NCBI GenBank assembly: GCA_009773185.1
Contig: WPIF01000011.1
Span: 1 to 64,000 of the forward strand
Length of the DNA stretch: 64,000 nucleotides
Reading direction: 5' to 3'
Source: Nitrospirota bacterium
Lineage (GTDB): Bacteria > Nitrospirota > Thermodesulfovibrionia > Thermodesulfovibrionales > UBA1546
Shown here: positions 31,337 through 40,448 of the stretch, piece after piece
Numbering within the stretch: position 1 is the stretch's first letter
Layout of the letters: the number at the start of each line of letters is the position of its first letter
Notes under the pieces: generated by a model
The model's input: the letters and a program-made list of their open reading frames with translations, nothing else
What the model was told of the DNA's origin: nothing
Database searches by the model: none
Position numbers and translations under genes: made by a program

Positions 31337-32710
31337 TCACTCATCCTTTAATTTATCAAACTTTATCTCGAGTTCTTTTATCTTCTGCTGCAGGCTCTGC
31401 CTGTGAATGTCGAGCAGCCTTGCAGCCTTTGATATATTGCCATCGCATTCTTTGAGTGCAGCCACCACAAAGCTGCGTTCAAATTCACATCTTGCAGCTT
31501 TTAACGGTTTTAGGCGTATTTTGTATGATGCCCCTTTGTTGCCCCTGATAGATGACGGGAGTTCGTCCGGCGTTATTTTATCACCGTGCGAAAATGCTAC
31601 CGCATATTCAATAGCATTTTCAAGCTCTCTCACATTACCCGGATAATCATGGTTTATTAATGCCTCGACAGCGGAGGAGCTGATTTCCTTAGCCCTGTTG
31701 TCCATGCGCTTTTTTGAGTATTTTTCAAGGAAATGGAGGATAAGCATTGGGATATCTTCACGCCTTTGCCTGAGAGGGGGTATATGGATTGAGATAACAT
31801 TCAGCCTGTAGAAAAGGTCCTCCCTGAACCCTCCTTCTGATATAGCCTTTTTTAGATCGCGATTTGATGCGGCTATAGCCCTGATATTTGTATGGGTAGG
31901 GTAAGGGGTGCCTACTTTATTAAATTCACCCTCCTGTATAACCCTGAGGAGCTTTACCTGAAAGGCCGGAGTTGTCTCTCCTATCTCATCAAGGAATAAT
32001 GTTCCCCCTGACGCAAGCTCAAGGAAGCCGGTCTTATCCCTTACAGCTCCGGTAAAAGCGCCCTTTACATAGCCGAAGAGCTCGGCCTCGATCAATTCTC
32101 TTGAAATTGCGCCGCAATTCACAGGCACGAAACGGCCGTTTTTCCGCTGTGAGTTATAATGGATGGCCCTGGCAACAAGTTCTTTCCCTGTTCCTGAATC
32201 CCCTGTTATCAGGACATTGCTGTCGCTTCCCGCGGTCTGTCTTATTATCTTGAAGACCTCCTGCATCTTTGGGCTTTTGCCTATCAGATTTTCAAAACCA
32301 AAACATTGGGTAAGTTCCTGTCTCAGATGGTATATCTCTTCTGTAAGTGCAATCTTTTCCAATGCCCTTTTTACAATAATCCGCACGCTGTCCGGAGAAA
32401 GGGGTTTTGTCAGATAGTCATAAGCGCCTTTTTTTATCGCGGTTACAGCAGTTTCAATTGTTGCAAACCCGGTAATAACGACAACCTGCGTGGAGGATTT
32501 TCTGTTCTTTGCATGTGTCAGAATATCAAGGCCGCTCATATCAGGAAGCCTCAAATCAGTGAAGATAATATCGAAATCTTTTTCGGATATGAGAGCCATG
32601 GCAGCGTCTCCCCTGCTTGCAGTGGTGACCTCATACCCATCTTTTGAAAGGAGCATTTCGAGTGATTTGCATACACCTATTTCATCATCGATTACAAGTG
32701 TCTTTATCAT
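31337..32710 (-). CDS. NtrC-family sigma-54 response regulator (pair 2)
   Basis: 457 aa. Receiver (about 3-118; phosphosite in DIIFTDLRLPD), AAA+ sigma-54 activation domain (about 142-370) with Walker A GDSGTGKE, the sigma-54 contacting loop GAFTGA and Walker B GTLFLDEIGE. A FIS-type helix-turn-helix ends the protein (CDGNISKAARLLDIHRQSLQQKI). It activates sigma-54 promoters when phosphorylated by the adjacent kinase (32713-34419), whose stop is 2 nt upstream. Confidence 0.96.
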   Translation of the reverse strand: MIKTLVIDDEIGVCKSLEMLLSKDGYEVTTASRGDAAMALISEKDFDIIFTDLRLPDMSGLDILTHAKNRKSSTQVVVITGFATIETAVTAIKKGAYDYLTKPLSPDSVRIIVKRALEKIALTEEIYHLRQELTQCFGFENLIGKSPKMQEVFKIIRQTAGSDSNVLITGDSGTGKELVARAIHYNSQRKNGRFVPVNCGAISRELIEAELFGYVKGAFTGAVRDKTGFLELASGGTLFLDEIGETTPAFQVKLLRVIQEGEFNKVGTPYPTHTNIRAIAASNRDLKKAISEGGFREDLFYRLNVISIHIPPLRQRREDIPMLILHFLEKYSKKRMDNRAKEISSSAVEALINHDYPGNVRELENAIEYAVAFSHGDKITPDELPSSIRGNKGASYKIRLKPLKAARCEFERSFVVAALKECDGNISKAARLLDIHRQSLQQKIKELEIKFDKLKDE

Positions 32711-32712
32711 TT

Positions 32713-34419
32713 TTATATTTGCTCAACAGGCAGTTTAATTTTAAAAACCGTCTCTTTATCTAATTTGCTTTCGACCTGAATACTGCCGTTATGCCTTTCT
32801 ATTATCTTTTTTGTAATCGCAAGGCCAAGCCCGCTGCCCCCTATTTCCTTCCTGGTTGAGAAAAACGGCTCGAAGATGTAAGGAAGGTTTTTTTCATTGA
32901 TGCCTGTTCCTGTATCCCTTATAAGAATAGTCATGGTATTGCCTTCTGTATACCCTTCAATATCAATGCGGCCATCGCAAGGTGTAAACTGGTAGGCGTT
33001 TATAAGGATATTGACCAATGCCTGATATATAAGCACCGGGTCAAGCATTGCCTTTTCAGGCAGAGAATTAAGGGAATAATCCAGATTTATATTGCAGTCT
33101 CTGTTTTGTTCCCTTACAATGCCGGCAGCCTCTCTTATAAGCTCTGCAGGGTTTATTTCTTTAAACTTCATGGGCTCTTTTTTTGCGAAATCCGCAAGTT
33201 CCCTTATGAGGGACTGACAGCGGCTGACCTCGTTTAACATAAGTTCAAGCGCCTCTTTCTTTGCATCGTCTGTCTTCATATCCTCATAAAACATGCGGAG
33301 GAATATGGTTAAGGATGATAATGGGTTGTTTATTTCATGCGCTATCTCAGATGCCAGCAACCGCATTGCCGTAAGCTTTTTTGCCTCAACAAGCTCATCC
33401 TGTTTTTCGACAAGCTCTTTATTGGCATCTTCGAGTTTCTTAAGTGTGTGTTCCAGCTCCGCCCTTGATGCGCCCAGTTTATCAATAGTTTGATTATATG
33501 TTTTTACAAAAGAGGTTATTTCTTCGGGCGCCCTGTAAGTATTTAAGTCAATGCCCTGGGTAAAATCACCATCCTTCAGCCTGCCAAAAGATTTTTCTAC
33601 AGTATTTAGTGTCTTTACCACATTTGTGGATAGCAGACATCCAACGATGCAGGTTGAAACTATAAGAAATATAAAAGAACCGACAAGTAATTTTTTTGAT
33701 GTAGAGATAGTTTTATCTATCGCGCCTCGTTTTTTACGTGAAAACTCTTTCGTGGCCTTTTCAATCGCCCTGCCTGAATGGCGTATTTTTTCGACAGAGT
33801 TTTCTTTCAGAAATTCGATCCCGACGAGGGAATCAAATGCCTTCATATAATTTCGGACCGGGACACTTAGTTCGGGTTGTGTCCTGACAAGCTCTTTTGC
33901 TATTTGATGAAGTTTGTCTACAGCTTTTTGCTCTCTGTAGATTATATAGTTCTTTTCATATCTCCTGAGATCAAGCGCTGTTGCTTTACTTGCTGCCTTG
34001 TTCTCTATAATCCTTCCTAACGGCCTTATGTCTTCTTCCAGTTTTTGTTCTGTCTTTACGCTTGAGATAAGAGAATCTACCGACTCTTTGTATGTTTTTA
34101 TATCGGACAGTAAAGGCTTATACTCCAGCTTGTTTATTTCTTCCCGGATTTCATTTTCTGCAGCGTGAACCTTAAGCTCAAGCTCTTGCAGGTATTCATA
34201 AAATTTTTTAATGTTTTCTTCTTCCTTAAACAGTATGATATTTTTTTCATATCTTCTTAATTCAAGGAGGATAATGTTTATATCATCAGCTATTTCGATG
34301 AAATTTATCCTGTTAGAAATTGTGCTGAGGTTATAAACAGCGTATAGGATGATAGCCGATGCTATAAAGGTAGGTAAGAGCAGGCTCAGGAGTACTTGCT
34401 TCCAAAGCTTTAAACGCAT
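32713..34419 (-). CDS. Sensor histidine kinase with two helical sensor modules (pair 2)
   Basis: 568 aa. TM1 (about 9-29), a long extracytoplasmic helical region (about 30-245), TM2 (about 248-268), HAMP (about 270-325), coiled coil, HisKA with ASEIAHEINNPLSSL and an HATPase domain (DTGTGINEKNLPYIF, GGSGLGLAITKKI). The sensor region contains the motif LRRYEKNIILFKEE and again LRRYEKNYIIYREQ, typical of helical bimodular (HBM)-type sensors; presence of two copies suggests a two-bundle sensor. Such domains bind small carboxylates in characterised receptors; the ligand here is unknown. Confidence 0.93.
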   Translation of the reverse strand: MRLKLWKQVLLSLLLPTFIASAIILYAVYNLSTISNRINFIEIADDINIILLELRRYEKNIILFKEEENIKKFYEYLQELELKVHAAENEIREEINKLEYKPLLSDIKTYKESVDSLISSVKTEQKLEEDIRPLGRIIENKAASKATALDLRRYEKNYIIYREQKAVDKLHQIAKELVRTQPELSVPVRNYMKAFDSLVGIEFLKENSVEKIRHSGRAIEKATKEFSRKKRGAIDKTISTSKKLLVGSFIFLIVSTCIVGCLLSTNVVKTLNTVEKSFGRLKDGDFTQGIDLNTYRAPEEITSFVKTYNQTIDKLGASRAELEHTLKKLEDANKELVEKQDELVEAKKLTAMRLLASEIAHEINNPLSSLTIFLRMFYEDMKTDDAKKEALELMLNEVSRCQSLIRELADFAKKEPMKFKEINPAELIREAAGIVREQNRDCNINLDYSLNSLPEKAMLDPVLIYQALVNILINAYQFTPCDGRIDIEGYTEGNTMTILIRDTGTGINEKNLPYIFEPFFSTRKEIGGSGLGLAITKKIIERHNGSIQVESKLDKETVFKIKLPVEQI

Positions 34420-34450
34420 GGCATAATATTAGAATAGGCAAGAGACAATT

Positions 34451-34477
34451 TGCAACAGTCAATATTAAAATGTTGCA
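34451..34477. promoter_or_regulatory. Inverted repeat TGCAACA/TGTTGCA upstream of kinase 2
   Basis: TGCAACA (34451-34457) and TGTTGCA (34471-34477) are perfect complements, 13 nt apart, in the 88-nt gap upstream of the kinase start. Looks like a dimeric regulator site, perhaps for the NtrC-type proteins encoded on either side. Confidence 0.5.
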
Positions 34478-34507
34478 CTATGCAGCGGTTGGGCGCTGAG
34501 GCTTTAG

Positions 34508-35869
34508 TTACTCCTCTTCCAACCCCAGCTTCTTGAGTTTTCTCCACAGCGATACCCTGTCTATTCCGAGTATCTGCGAGGCAAGGGTTTTATTGCCGCC
34601 CACTTCTTTTAATACCCAGTTGATGTAAGCAGTTTCCTGCTCTTCAAGCGAAGGGATCTTCCCCTCTTTTTTCCTGAATGTCATTATGCTCAGTTCTTTC
34701 AGGTCTTCCGGAAGGTGTGCTATCTCTATTGTATTGCTGTTTGAAAGCGCAACGCCCCTTTCGATGATGTTTTCAAGCTCCCTTACATTGCCGGGAAAAT
34801 CATAGTTCATTAAAATGGCTATTACATCCTGTGATATCTCTGAGGTCTCTTTTTTCATCATGGCTGCATATTTTTTCAAAAAATAATAACTTAACAACGG
34901 TATGTCGTCCCTTCTCTCTGACAGGGGGGGGATATGCAGGGAAACCACATTCAGCCTGAAATAAAGGTCCTGCCTGAAATTCCCGTTCTTTATCGCATCA
35001 TGGATATCCCTGTTTGTCGCTGCTATAAACCTTACATCCACTGTTACAGGCTCTGTTGCGCCAACCCTTAATACCTCTTTTTCCTGAATGACTCTCAGGA
35101 GCTTTACCTGCATGGAAGAAGGCATCTCTGTTATCTCATCGAGAAAAAGCGTGCCTTTCGATGCCATCTCTATCAGCCCTTTTTTCCCTGCAGTTGCTCC
35201 TGTGAATGCGCCTTTTTCATGCCCGAAGAGTTCGTTGGAGAGGAGTTCTTCTGTAAATGCGCCGCAGTTGATTGCAAAGAAAGGCCCCTCTGCACGCAAA
35301 CTGTGAAGGTGTATATACCTTGAAAAGAGCTCTTTCCCTGTGCCGCTCTCTCCCGAAAGAACGATATTGCAGTCTGTAGGAGCTACCTGCCTTGCTGTTT
35401 CAAGCAGTTTTTGCATTGAGGGGTCCTGTGTCATAATCTTCACCTTGCCCTCAAATTTTTCTATCTGCTCTCTAAGCTGGGCATTCTCTTTTTTGAGCCT
35501 TACCTTTTCTATTGCTTCTTTTACTACTTTTCTTACTTCATCGAGCTTGAATGGTTTTGATATATAATCATAGGCCCCTTTTTTAATAGCATTGATTGCC
35601 GATTGAATGCTTGCATATCCTGTTATCATTATTACCTCTGTGTCGGGATAAAGGTCTTTGCATTTTTTCAATATCTGCATGCCGTCAACCTTTTCCATTT
35701 TCAGGTCCGTAAGCACTACATCAAACCACTGCTCTTCAATAAGTTTCAGGGCATTCGGGCCCCTGTGGGTTCCCACAACGGTGTACCCCTCTTTCTGCAT
35801 AACATGTTCCAGGTTTCTTAAAGCAATCTGTTCGTCATCAACAATCAGTATTTTTGCCTTCTGTTCCAT
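34508..35869 (-). CDS. NtrC-family sigma-54 response regulator (pair 1)
   Basis: 453 aa. Receiver (about 6-120, phosphosite in DVVLTDLKMEK), AAA+ domain with GESGTGKE, GAFTGATAGK and GTLFLDEITE, and a C-terminal FIS-type helix (GGNKTLASQILGIDRVSLWRKL). It pairs with the upstream kinase, whose stop overlaps this ATG (35869) by one base. The receiver and AAA+ signatures are complete, so it should be an active sigma-54 activator. Confidence 0.96.
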   Translation of the reverse strand: MEQKAKILIVDDEQIALRNLEHVMQKEGYTVVGTHRGPNALKLIEEQWFDVVLTDLKMEKVDGMQILKKCKDLYPDTEVIMITGYASIQSAINAIKKGAYDYISKPFKLDEVRKVVKEAIEKVRLKKENAQLREQIEKFEGKVKIMTQDPSMQKLLETARQVAPTDCNIVLSGESGTGKELFSRYIHLHSLRAEGPFFAINCGAFTEELLSNELFGHEKGAFTGATAGKKGLIEMASKGTLFLDEITEMPSSMQVKLLRVIQEKEVLRVGATEPVTVDVRFIAATNRDIHDAIKNGNFRQDLYFRLNVVSLHIPPLSERRDDIPLLSYYFLKKYAAMMKKETSEISQDVIAILMNYDFPGNVRELENIIERGVALSNSNTIEIAHLPEDLKELSIMTFRKKEGKIPSLEEQETAYINWVLKEVGGNKTLASQILGIDRVSLWRKLKKLGLEEE

Positions 35870-37293
35870 TAAGTCTCCTTTAAAGGTAGTTTTATCGAGA
35901 AGGTCGTTCCTCTGTTTGGCGCGCTGCTTACCTCTATTACGCCACTGTGTTCTTCGATGATCTCACGTGCGACAAATAATCCGAGCCCTGAGCCTTTCTC
36001 CTCCCCTTTGGTTGTAAAAAAAGGCTCAAATATCGTTGCGATATGTTCAGGTTCTATCCCTGTGCCGGTATCCTGAATCTTTATTTCTACAGTTTTAGTT
36101 TCATTATTTTCTGTTGCAGAAATAAAGATTTGCCCTTCATCAGGTATAGCGTCAATACTATTTTTAATAATATTTAAAAGCGCCTGCTGTATCCTCTGCT
36201 TATCGGCAATTATCCAGACGTCTTCGGGGATGTCTGTTCCTATCTCGACATTAGTGGGGATATCTCCCTGCAAAAGCCTGACAGTATCATCTATTAAGTC
36301 CTTTAGAGGAAGCGGCTTTGCCTTGAATTCTTTCTTCCTTGCAAATTCAAGCAGGGAATGGACCATGGTTTTTGCCCTCTCGACCTGCCCCTCTATCTGT
36401 TCCAGCAGTTCTTTCTTGTACTTTATATCAGCCTCCTCTATCTCCTCGTGTAATATCTGGCAGGAGGTGGATATGTTGGACAATGGGTTATTGAGCTGGT
36501 GGGTAATTCCCGAGACCATTGTCCCGAGGGAAATAAGTTTCTCAGACTGAATAATAACCTTCATCTGCCTTAATTCCAGCTCCTTTATCATCTTGCTGAA
36601 TGCATTGCTGAGGGACACTATTTCCCTGTCCGGCGATTCAATGGAGAGGGTGTCAAATCTTCCCTCGGCAATCCTTTGCATGCTGTTTTCCACCTGCTTT
36701 AAGGGGCGCACTACCATGCGGGACAGATACTGGCCTGTGATTAACCCTACGACTATCAGAAAAATGACCGAGGCAATAAGGACCCTCCTTGAAGATACTA
36801 TCAGGGACTGAATATATTTCCGCTCTGCCACTGATATGGCCTCTGTGGCAGTGACAAGTTTCTTCCCTTTTACCCTTACCCTGCCTTCCATGTCGTAGGC
36901 CTCGATAGGGTTGAGGGTTTTATCCAGCCTGAAATATTTTTGCATCAGCAATTTATATTCCCTGATGTCAGTCTCCATGGCATATACGTCTGCCTTGATC
37001 GAGAGTCCTTTTATTGCTTCCTTGTTCTGCCTGATAATATCCTCTGCCTTCTCTGTAAAGCGCAAATTCTCTGCATAGTCTTCTTTGTCTCTATAAAGGA
37101 AATAGTTCTTTTCAAACCTCCTCATCTCAAGGGTTGTATCAAAAAGGTCGGAGATTATGAGGCTGAAGGCAATCTTTTTATCAATCCTCTTAAGGTCAAG
37201 ATAATTTAAGATAGAGACAACAACTATAAGGGCAAGGCAGATGTAATATCCGGCCCTGACCTTGTTCTGAATGCTTGGCTGCAGTCTAAACAT
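35869..37293 (-). CDS. Sensor histidine kinase (pair 1)
   Basis: 474 aa from ATG 37293 (MFRLQPSIQNKVRAGYY); the longer frame to 37392 starts in promoter sequence. TM1 (about 15-35), helical sensor containing LEMRRFEKNYFLYRDKEDY (HBM/4HB-like), TM2 (about 168-188), HAMP, HisKA with GITHQLNNPLSNIS, and HATPase (DTGTGIEPEHIATIF, GSGLGLFVAREI). The 'H-Q-L-N-N-P' box places it with NtrB/ZraS-type kinases that phosphorylate sigma-54 activators. Upstream lies the 15-mer ATTGCAAAATGCAAT. Confidence 0.93.
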   Translation of the reverse strand: MFRLQPSIQNKVRAGYYICLALIVVVSILNYLDLKRIDKKIAFSLIISDLFDTTLEMRRFEKNYFLYRDKEDYAENLRFTEKAEDIIRQNKEAIKGLSIKADVYAMETDIREYKLLMQKYFRLDKTLNPIEAYDMEGRVRVKGKKLVTATEAISVAERKYIQSLIVSSRRVLIASVIFLIVVGLITGQYLSRMVVRPLKQVENSMQRIAEGRFDTLSIESPDREIVSLSNAFSKMIKELELRQMKVIIQSEKLISLGTMVSGITHQLNNPLSNISTSCQILHEEIEEADIKYKKELLEQIEGQVERAKTMVHSLLEFARKKEFKAKPLPLKDLIDDTVRLLQGDIPTNVEIGTDIPEDVWIIADKQRIQQALLNIIKNSIDAIPDEGQIFISATENNETKTVEIKIQDTGTGIEPEHIATIFEPFFTTKGEEKGSGLGLFVAREIIEEHSGVIEVSSAPNRGTTFSIKLPLKET

Positions 37294-37315
37294 CGGACAA
37301 TTGTAAAACTCTTTT

Positions 37316-37330
37316 ATTGCAAAATGCAAT
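37316..37330. promoter_or_regulatory. TGCA dyad ATTGCAAAATGCAAT, site 1
   Basis: Near-palindromic 15-mer (TGCA-AAA-TGCA) 23 nt upstream of the kinase-1 start and 152 nt upstream of the divergent kinase-3 start. The identical 15-mer occurs at 51713-51727 upstream of a sigma-54-like promoter. Confidence 0.5.
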
Positions 37331-37481
37331 GGTAAATTGCTTTGCTGCAACAACAGGCCGGCCTTTATATTTATAAAACAGGCACAGGGCAATCATAATC
37401 CTGTCAACATCTGTTAAAATAGCAAAAAATTGTAAACCCTGTCAGAAACAGGAAACTTCTAACAGGGCAAGGATTGAAAAA

Positions 37482-39734
37482 TTGGAAGAAAAAAAATTTA
37501 TCTTCCCGGGCATCAGGCGGTTATTTATCTACGTAATGGAGAAATATTGCCCCTTCAATATAAAGACTTTCCAGATATTAGTTGGCATAATTACCGCAAT
37601 ACTCTTGGGAACTGTTTTAGTCCTCGGCTGGACATCCTCTAAAAAGATAAGGGAGGTTGTGACTAAAGACTTTAACCAGCAGCAGTTAGTCCTCGCGCAG
37701 CACGCAGCCAGGCAGATAGAAAGTAATCTGAATATTCTTAAAAAAGAATTATCATTGCTCGGCCTCTCTCCGTCCATACAGTATTTTGAAAAAGTCTGGT
37801 TAGGCAAGAGGATGGAAATCACTTTCTCGCGCATCAAAGAGGAAGGGATATTAGAGATAAGATACATTGAATCCAAAGGTTCAAGGATGCATCTGGTGGA
37901 TAGTCATGGATACCAGACTGCACAGATGTACCCTGAAGATTTGTCTTATCTTGAATGGGCGCGTCAAATAAAAAATAAAAACAATACGTTGATAAGTGAA
38001 GTTTCTCCTGTTATCCATGGGAACGACTACCAAAAGCTTATAATGAAGATGGTGGTGCCTGTCCGGCAGATTTCTGTTGATGAGACCAATCCGGTGGCAA
38101 CCAATAAGTTTTCCGGGGTACTGCTGTTTATTGTTGATGCAACTGGTTTGATAGAGAACATAACAAAAGGAATAAAATCAGGGAAAACCGGTTATGCCTG
38201 GGTTATGGATGAAAAGGGAAGTTTTCTCTATCACCCTGAAATGGAATTTATAGGGAAAAATGCCTTTGAAGCGCGAAAGGCAAAAAAGCCTACCATATCG
38301 TTTGCGCGGATTAATGAGATACAAAAAGAGATGATGCTAACAGGGAAAGAAGGCATGAGCTGGTATATATCCGGATGGCATAGAGGGCAGGAAGGCGAGA
38401 TGAAAAAATTAATTGCCTATACTCCTATTCACCTTACAGTATCAGAAAAGCCGCTATGGTCGGTTGCAGTTGTAGCTCCGGTAAGCGAAGTGGAAGATGC
38501 GATCCATTCAATCCAGATCCGCCAATTTTCACTTCAGGCGATAATCATCGTTGTCATTTTACTCGGGGGGGTAACGATTATCTTTTTGATACTTAACTGG
38601 TCAACTGCAATGGAACAGGAAGTCGAAAGGAAAACAGTAGAACTTAAAAAATCAGAGCAGAGATATAAGTCGCTCGTAGAAAATGCCGAGGACATCATCT
38701 TTGCGGTGGATCAGCATGGGAACTACCTTTCCATAAATAAATTCGGCGCCAGGTTTTTTAATAAGAAACCCGAGAATATCATTGGGAAAAATATGTCAGA
38801 AATACTTTCATGGCCCACTGCAGAAGAACTGGCAATAATGATTCAGGAGGTATTTAATACTAAGGAAAGCAGGCAGATTACACATCCTCTTAAAATCGGA
38901 GAGCATGTATACTGGCTTAATACCAATCTCAGAAGGCTTTGGGATGAAGAGGGCAATATTTATGCAGTATTGGGCATTTCAAGAGATATTACCGAGAGAA
39001 AAAAGATGGAGGAACAGATGTTTCACACAGAAAAACTTGCTTCTGTAGGCACTCTATCTGCAGGTGTGGCGCATGAAATAAACAATCCATTGGCAATAAT
39101 ACTCGGGTTTACAGATTTATTGCTTGAAAAAACACCCCAAAACTCTGAGTCATATGAAACATTGAAGACTATAGAGAAACAGGGGCTTAATGCCAAGAGA
39201 GTTGTGGAAAATCTGTTAAGTTTTACCAGATTTTCAGAGCATAAAGAAGAAAATATGGATATAAATAAGAACATAGAAGCTGTGCTGGCTGTTGTGGGGA
39301 ATACCCTGTCTATTAACAAAATTAAAGTGCAAAAAAAATTATCAGATTTGCCGGTTCAGGTCAAAGGCAATGCCGGAGAATTACAACAGGTTTTCTTCAA
39401 TATAATCAATAATGCCGTATCAGCCATGAAAGGCGGCGGGGATTTGACCATTTCTACAAGGTATGTGGATGAGGGCAGAAATGTTGAAATAAAAATCTCG
39501 GATACAGGCATCGGAATAAAAAAAGAGCATAGCACAAAAATATTTGATCCCTTGTTTACAACAAAGAAGGTCGGCGAAGGAACAGGCCTGGGTCTTTTTG
39601 TTTCTTATGGAATTATAACAAAACATGGTGGTACAATAACCTTCGAAACAAGGACTGCTGAGGAAGCAAAGGAGACCGGAACAAGTTTTATAATAACCTT
39701 GCCGGCAGTAAAGACAGTGAATAGTGAACAGTGA
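37482..39734 (+). CDS. Cache-PAS sensor histidine kinase (kinase 3)
   Basis: 750 aa from TTG 37482. TM1 (about 32-52), extracytoplasmic double-Cache-like sensor (about 55-335; GKTGYAWVMDEKGSFLYHPE and WYISGWHRGQEGEMKKL), TM2 (about 345-368), PAS (about 385-505: YKSLVENAEDIIFAVDQHG), HisKA (SAGVAHEINNPLAIILG) and HATPase (DTGIGIKKEHSTKIF, GEGTGLGLFVSYGI). Its C-terminal end (KTVNSEQ) is read from a TAGTGAACAG-type repeat. No response regulator with output follows directly, only two single-domain receivers; it lies divergent to kinase 1. Confidence 0.93.
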   Translation: MEEKKFIFPGIRRLFIYVMEKYCPFNIKTFQILVGIITAILLGTVLVLGWTSSKKIREVVTKDFNQQQLVLAQHAARQIESNLNILKKELSLLGLSPSIQYFEKVWLGKRMEITFSRIKEEGILEIRYIESKGSRMHLVDSHGYQTAQMYPEDLSYLEWARQIKNKNNTLISEVSPVIHGNDYQKLIMKMVVPVRQISVDETNPVATNKFSGVLLFIVDATGLIENITKGIKSGKTGYAWVMDEKGSFLYHPEMEFIGKNAFEARKAKKPTISFARINEIQKEMMLTGKEGMSWYISGWHRGQEGEMKKLIAYTPIHLTVSEKPLWSVAVVAPVSEVEDAIHSIQIRQFSLQAIIIVVILLGGVTIIFLILNWSTAMEQEVERKTVELKKSEQRYKSLVENAEDIIFAVDQHGNYLSINKFGARFFNKKPENIIGKNMSEILSWPTAEELAIMIQEVFNTKESRQITHPLKIGEHVYWLNTNLRRLWDEEGNIYAVLGISRDITERKKMEEQMFHTEKLASVGTLSAGVAHEINNPLAIILGFTDLLLEKTPQNSESYETLKTIEKQGLNAKRVVENLLSFTRFSEHKEENMDINKNIEAVLAVVGNTLSINKIKVQKKLSDLPVQVKGNAGELQQVFFNIINNAVSAMKGGGDLTISTRYVDEGRNVEIKISDTGIGIKKEHSTKIFDPLFTTKKVGEGTGLGLFVSYGIITKHGGTITFETRTAEEAKETGTSFIITLPAVKTVNSEQ
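39711..39734. repeat. TAGTGAACAG-type repeat forming the end of kinase 3
   Basis: AAGACAGTGAATAGTGAACA(GTGA) supplies the last seven codons and stop of the gene. The antisense end of the PEP-synthase-like gene (40865-40888) has nearly the same sequence. Confidence 0.6.
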
Positions 39735-39765
39735 AATTAAAAGCATTTGGTATAAATTTTAAAGG

Positions 39766-39834
39766 CGTCATTCCCGCGAAAGCGGGAATCCAGAGAGCAA
39801 ATAAATTGGATTCCGCATCAAGTGCGGAATGACA
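39766..39834. repeat. Bipartite TGTCA-hairpin repeat, copy 2
   Basis: Hairpins ATTCCCGC-GAAA-GCGGGAAT and ATTCCGCA-TCAAG-TGCGGAAT, bounded by (C)GTCA and TGACA: the reverse orientation of the repeat at 19783-19861. Confidence 0.75.
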
Positions 39835-39851
39835 GATAAGATGGAGGGGAA

Positions 39852-40274
39852 ATGGCTGAGAAGATATTGATCGTAGATGATGAGCCGGATATGTTAAAGC
39901 TCCTGAACATGATTATTAAAGAAAAGACACCTTATGGAACAATAACAACCAATAATCCTTTAGAAGCGCTTGAGTTGTCAAAACAGGGAGGGTTTGACCT
40001 TGTCATAGCAGATTTAAAAATGCCGGGGCTTGACGGTATGGAACTCCTTGAAGCTATTAAGCGCATGGATAAAGACATCCCGGTAATAATCATAACTGCT
40101 TATGGCACAGTTGAATCTGCTGTTGAGAGCATGCAAAAAGGCGGTTTTGACTTTATCACAAAACCGTTCAGGAAAGAGCAGATACTCTATACCATAGATA
40201 AGGCATTGAAAATGGTAAAGCTCAACAAAGAAAACAAGATGCTGAAGGAACAGTTAAAGGCTAAAGAGAAATAA
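39852..40274 (+). CDS. Stand-alone response-regulator receiver protein 1
   Basis: 140 aa: one receiver domain (LIVDDEPDMLKLLNM at the start, phosphosite D in LVIADLKMPGLDG, T in IIITAYG, K in FITKPFRKEQ) and a short C-terminal helix. No output domain, so it probably relays phosphate. Ribosome site GGAGGGG. About half identical to the next gene, indicating duplication. Confidence 0.93.
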   Translation: MAEKILIVDDEPDMLKLLNMIIKEKTPYGTITTNNPLEALELSKQGGFDLVIADLKMPGLDGMELLEAIKRMDKDIPVIIITAYGTVESAVESMQKGGFDFITKPFRKEQILYTIDKALKMVKLNKENKMLKEQLKAKEK

Positions 40275-40316
40275 AAGTACGCTTCGTCAAATCCTGTGTC
40301 CGGTAAACTGTTCATG

Positions 40317-40337
40317 CCTGTTTACATTTGAAACAGG
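40317..40337. promoter_or_regulatory. Inverted repeat CCTGTTT-N7-AAACAGG
   Basis: Perfect 7-bp dyad about 52 nt upstream of the sigma-54 promoter at 40389, a position expected for an activator-binding enhancer. A shorter related dyad (CCTGT-N5-ACAGG) lies at about 37438-37452. Confidence 0.45.
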
Positions 40338-40388
40338 AACCCCTGCCGCGCATTTAATTTTATCATTTAATTTCAATGAGTTGTAAGT

Positions 40389-40403
40389 TGGCATGTCTCT
40401 TGC
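40389..40403 (+). promoter_or_regulatory. Sigma-54 promoter for receiver protein 2
   Basis: TGGCAT-GTCTC-TTGC matches the -24/-12 consensus (TGGCAC-N5-TTGC) with exact spacing. Transcription would start near 40415, about 34 nt before the ATG at 40449, with a AAGGAGG ribosome site in between. Confidence 0.75.
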
Positions 40404-40448
40404 GCTTATCTATATAAAATTCAAAAAGAACTTTAAAAAGGAGGGGAC

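Noticed and set aside
39766-39834. CRISPR-like palindromic repeats
   Set aside because: The palindromes are two unlike hairpins back to back, present singly; no regular spacer-repeat array and no cas gene.
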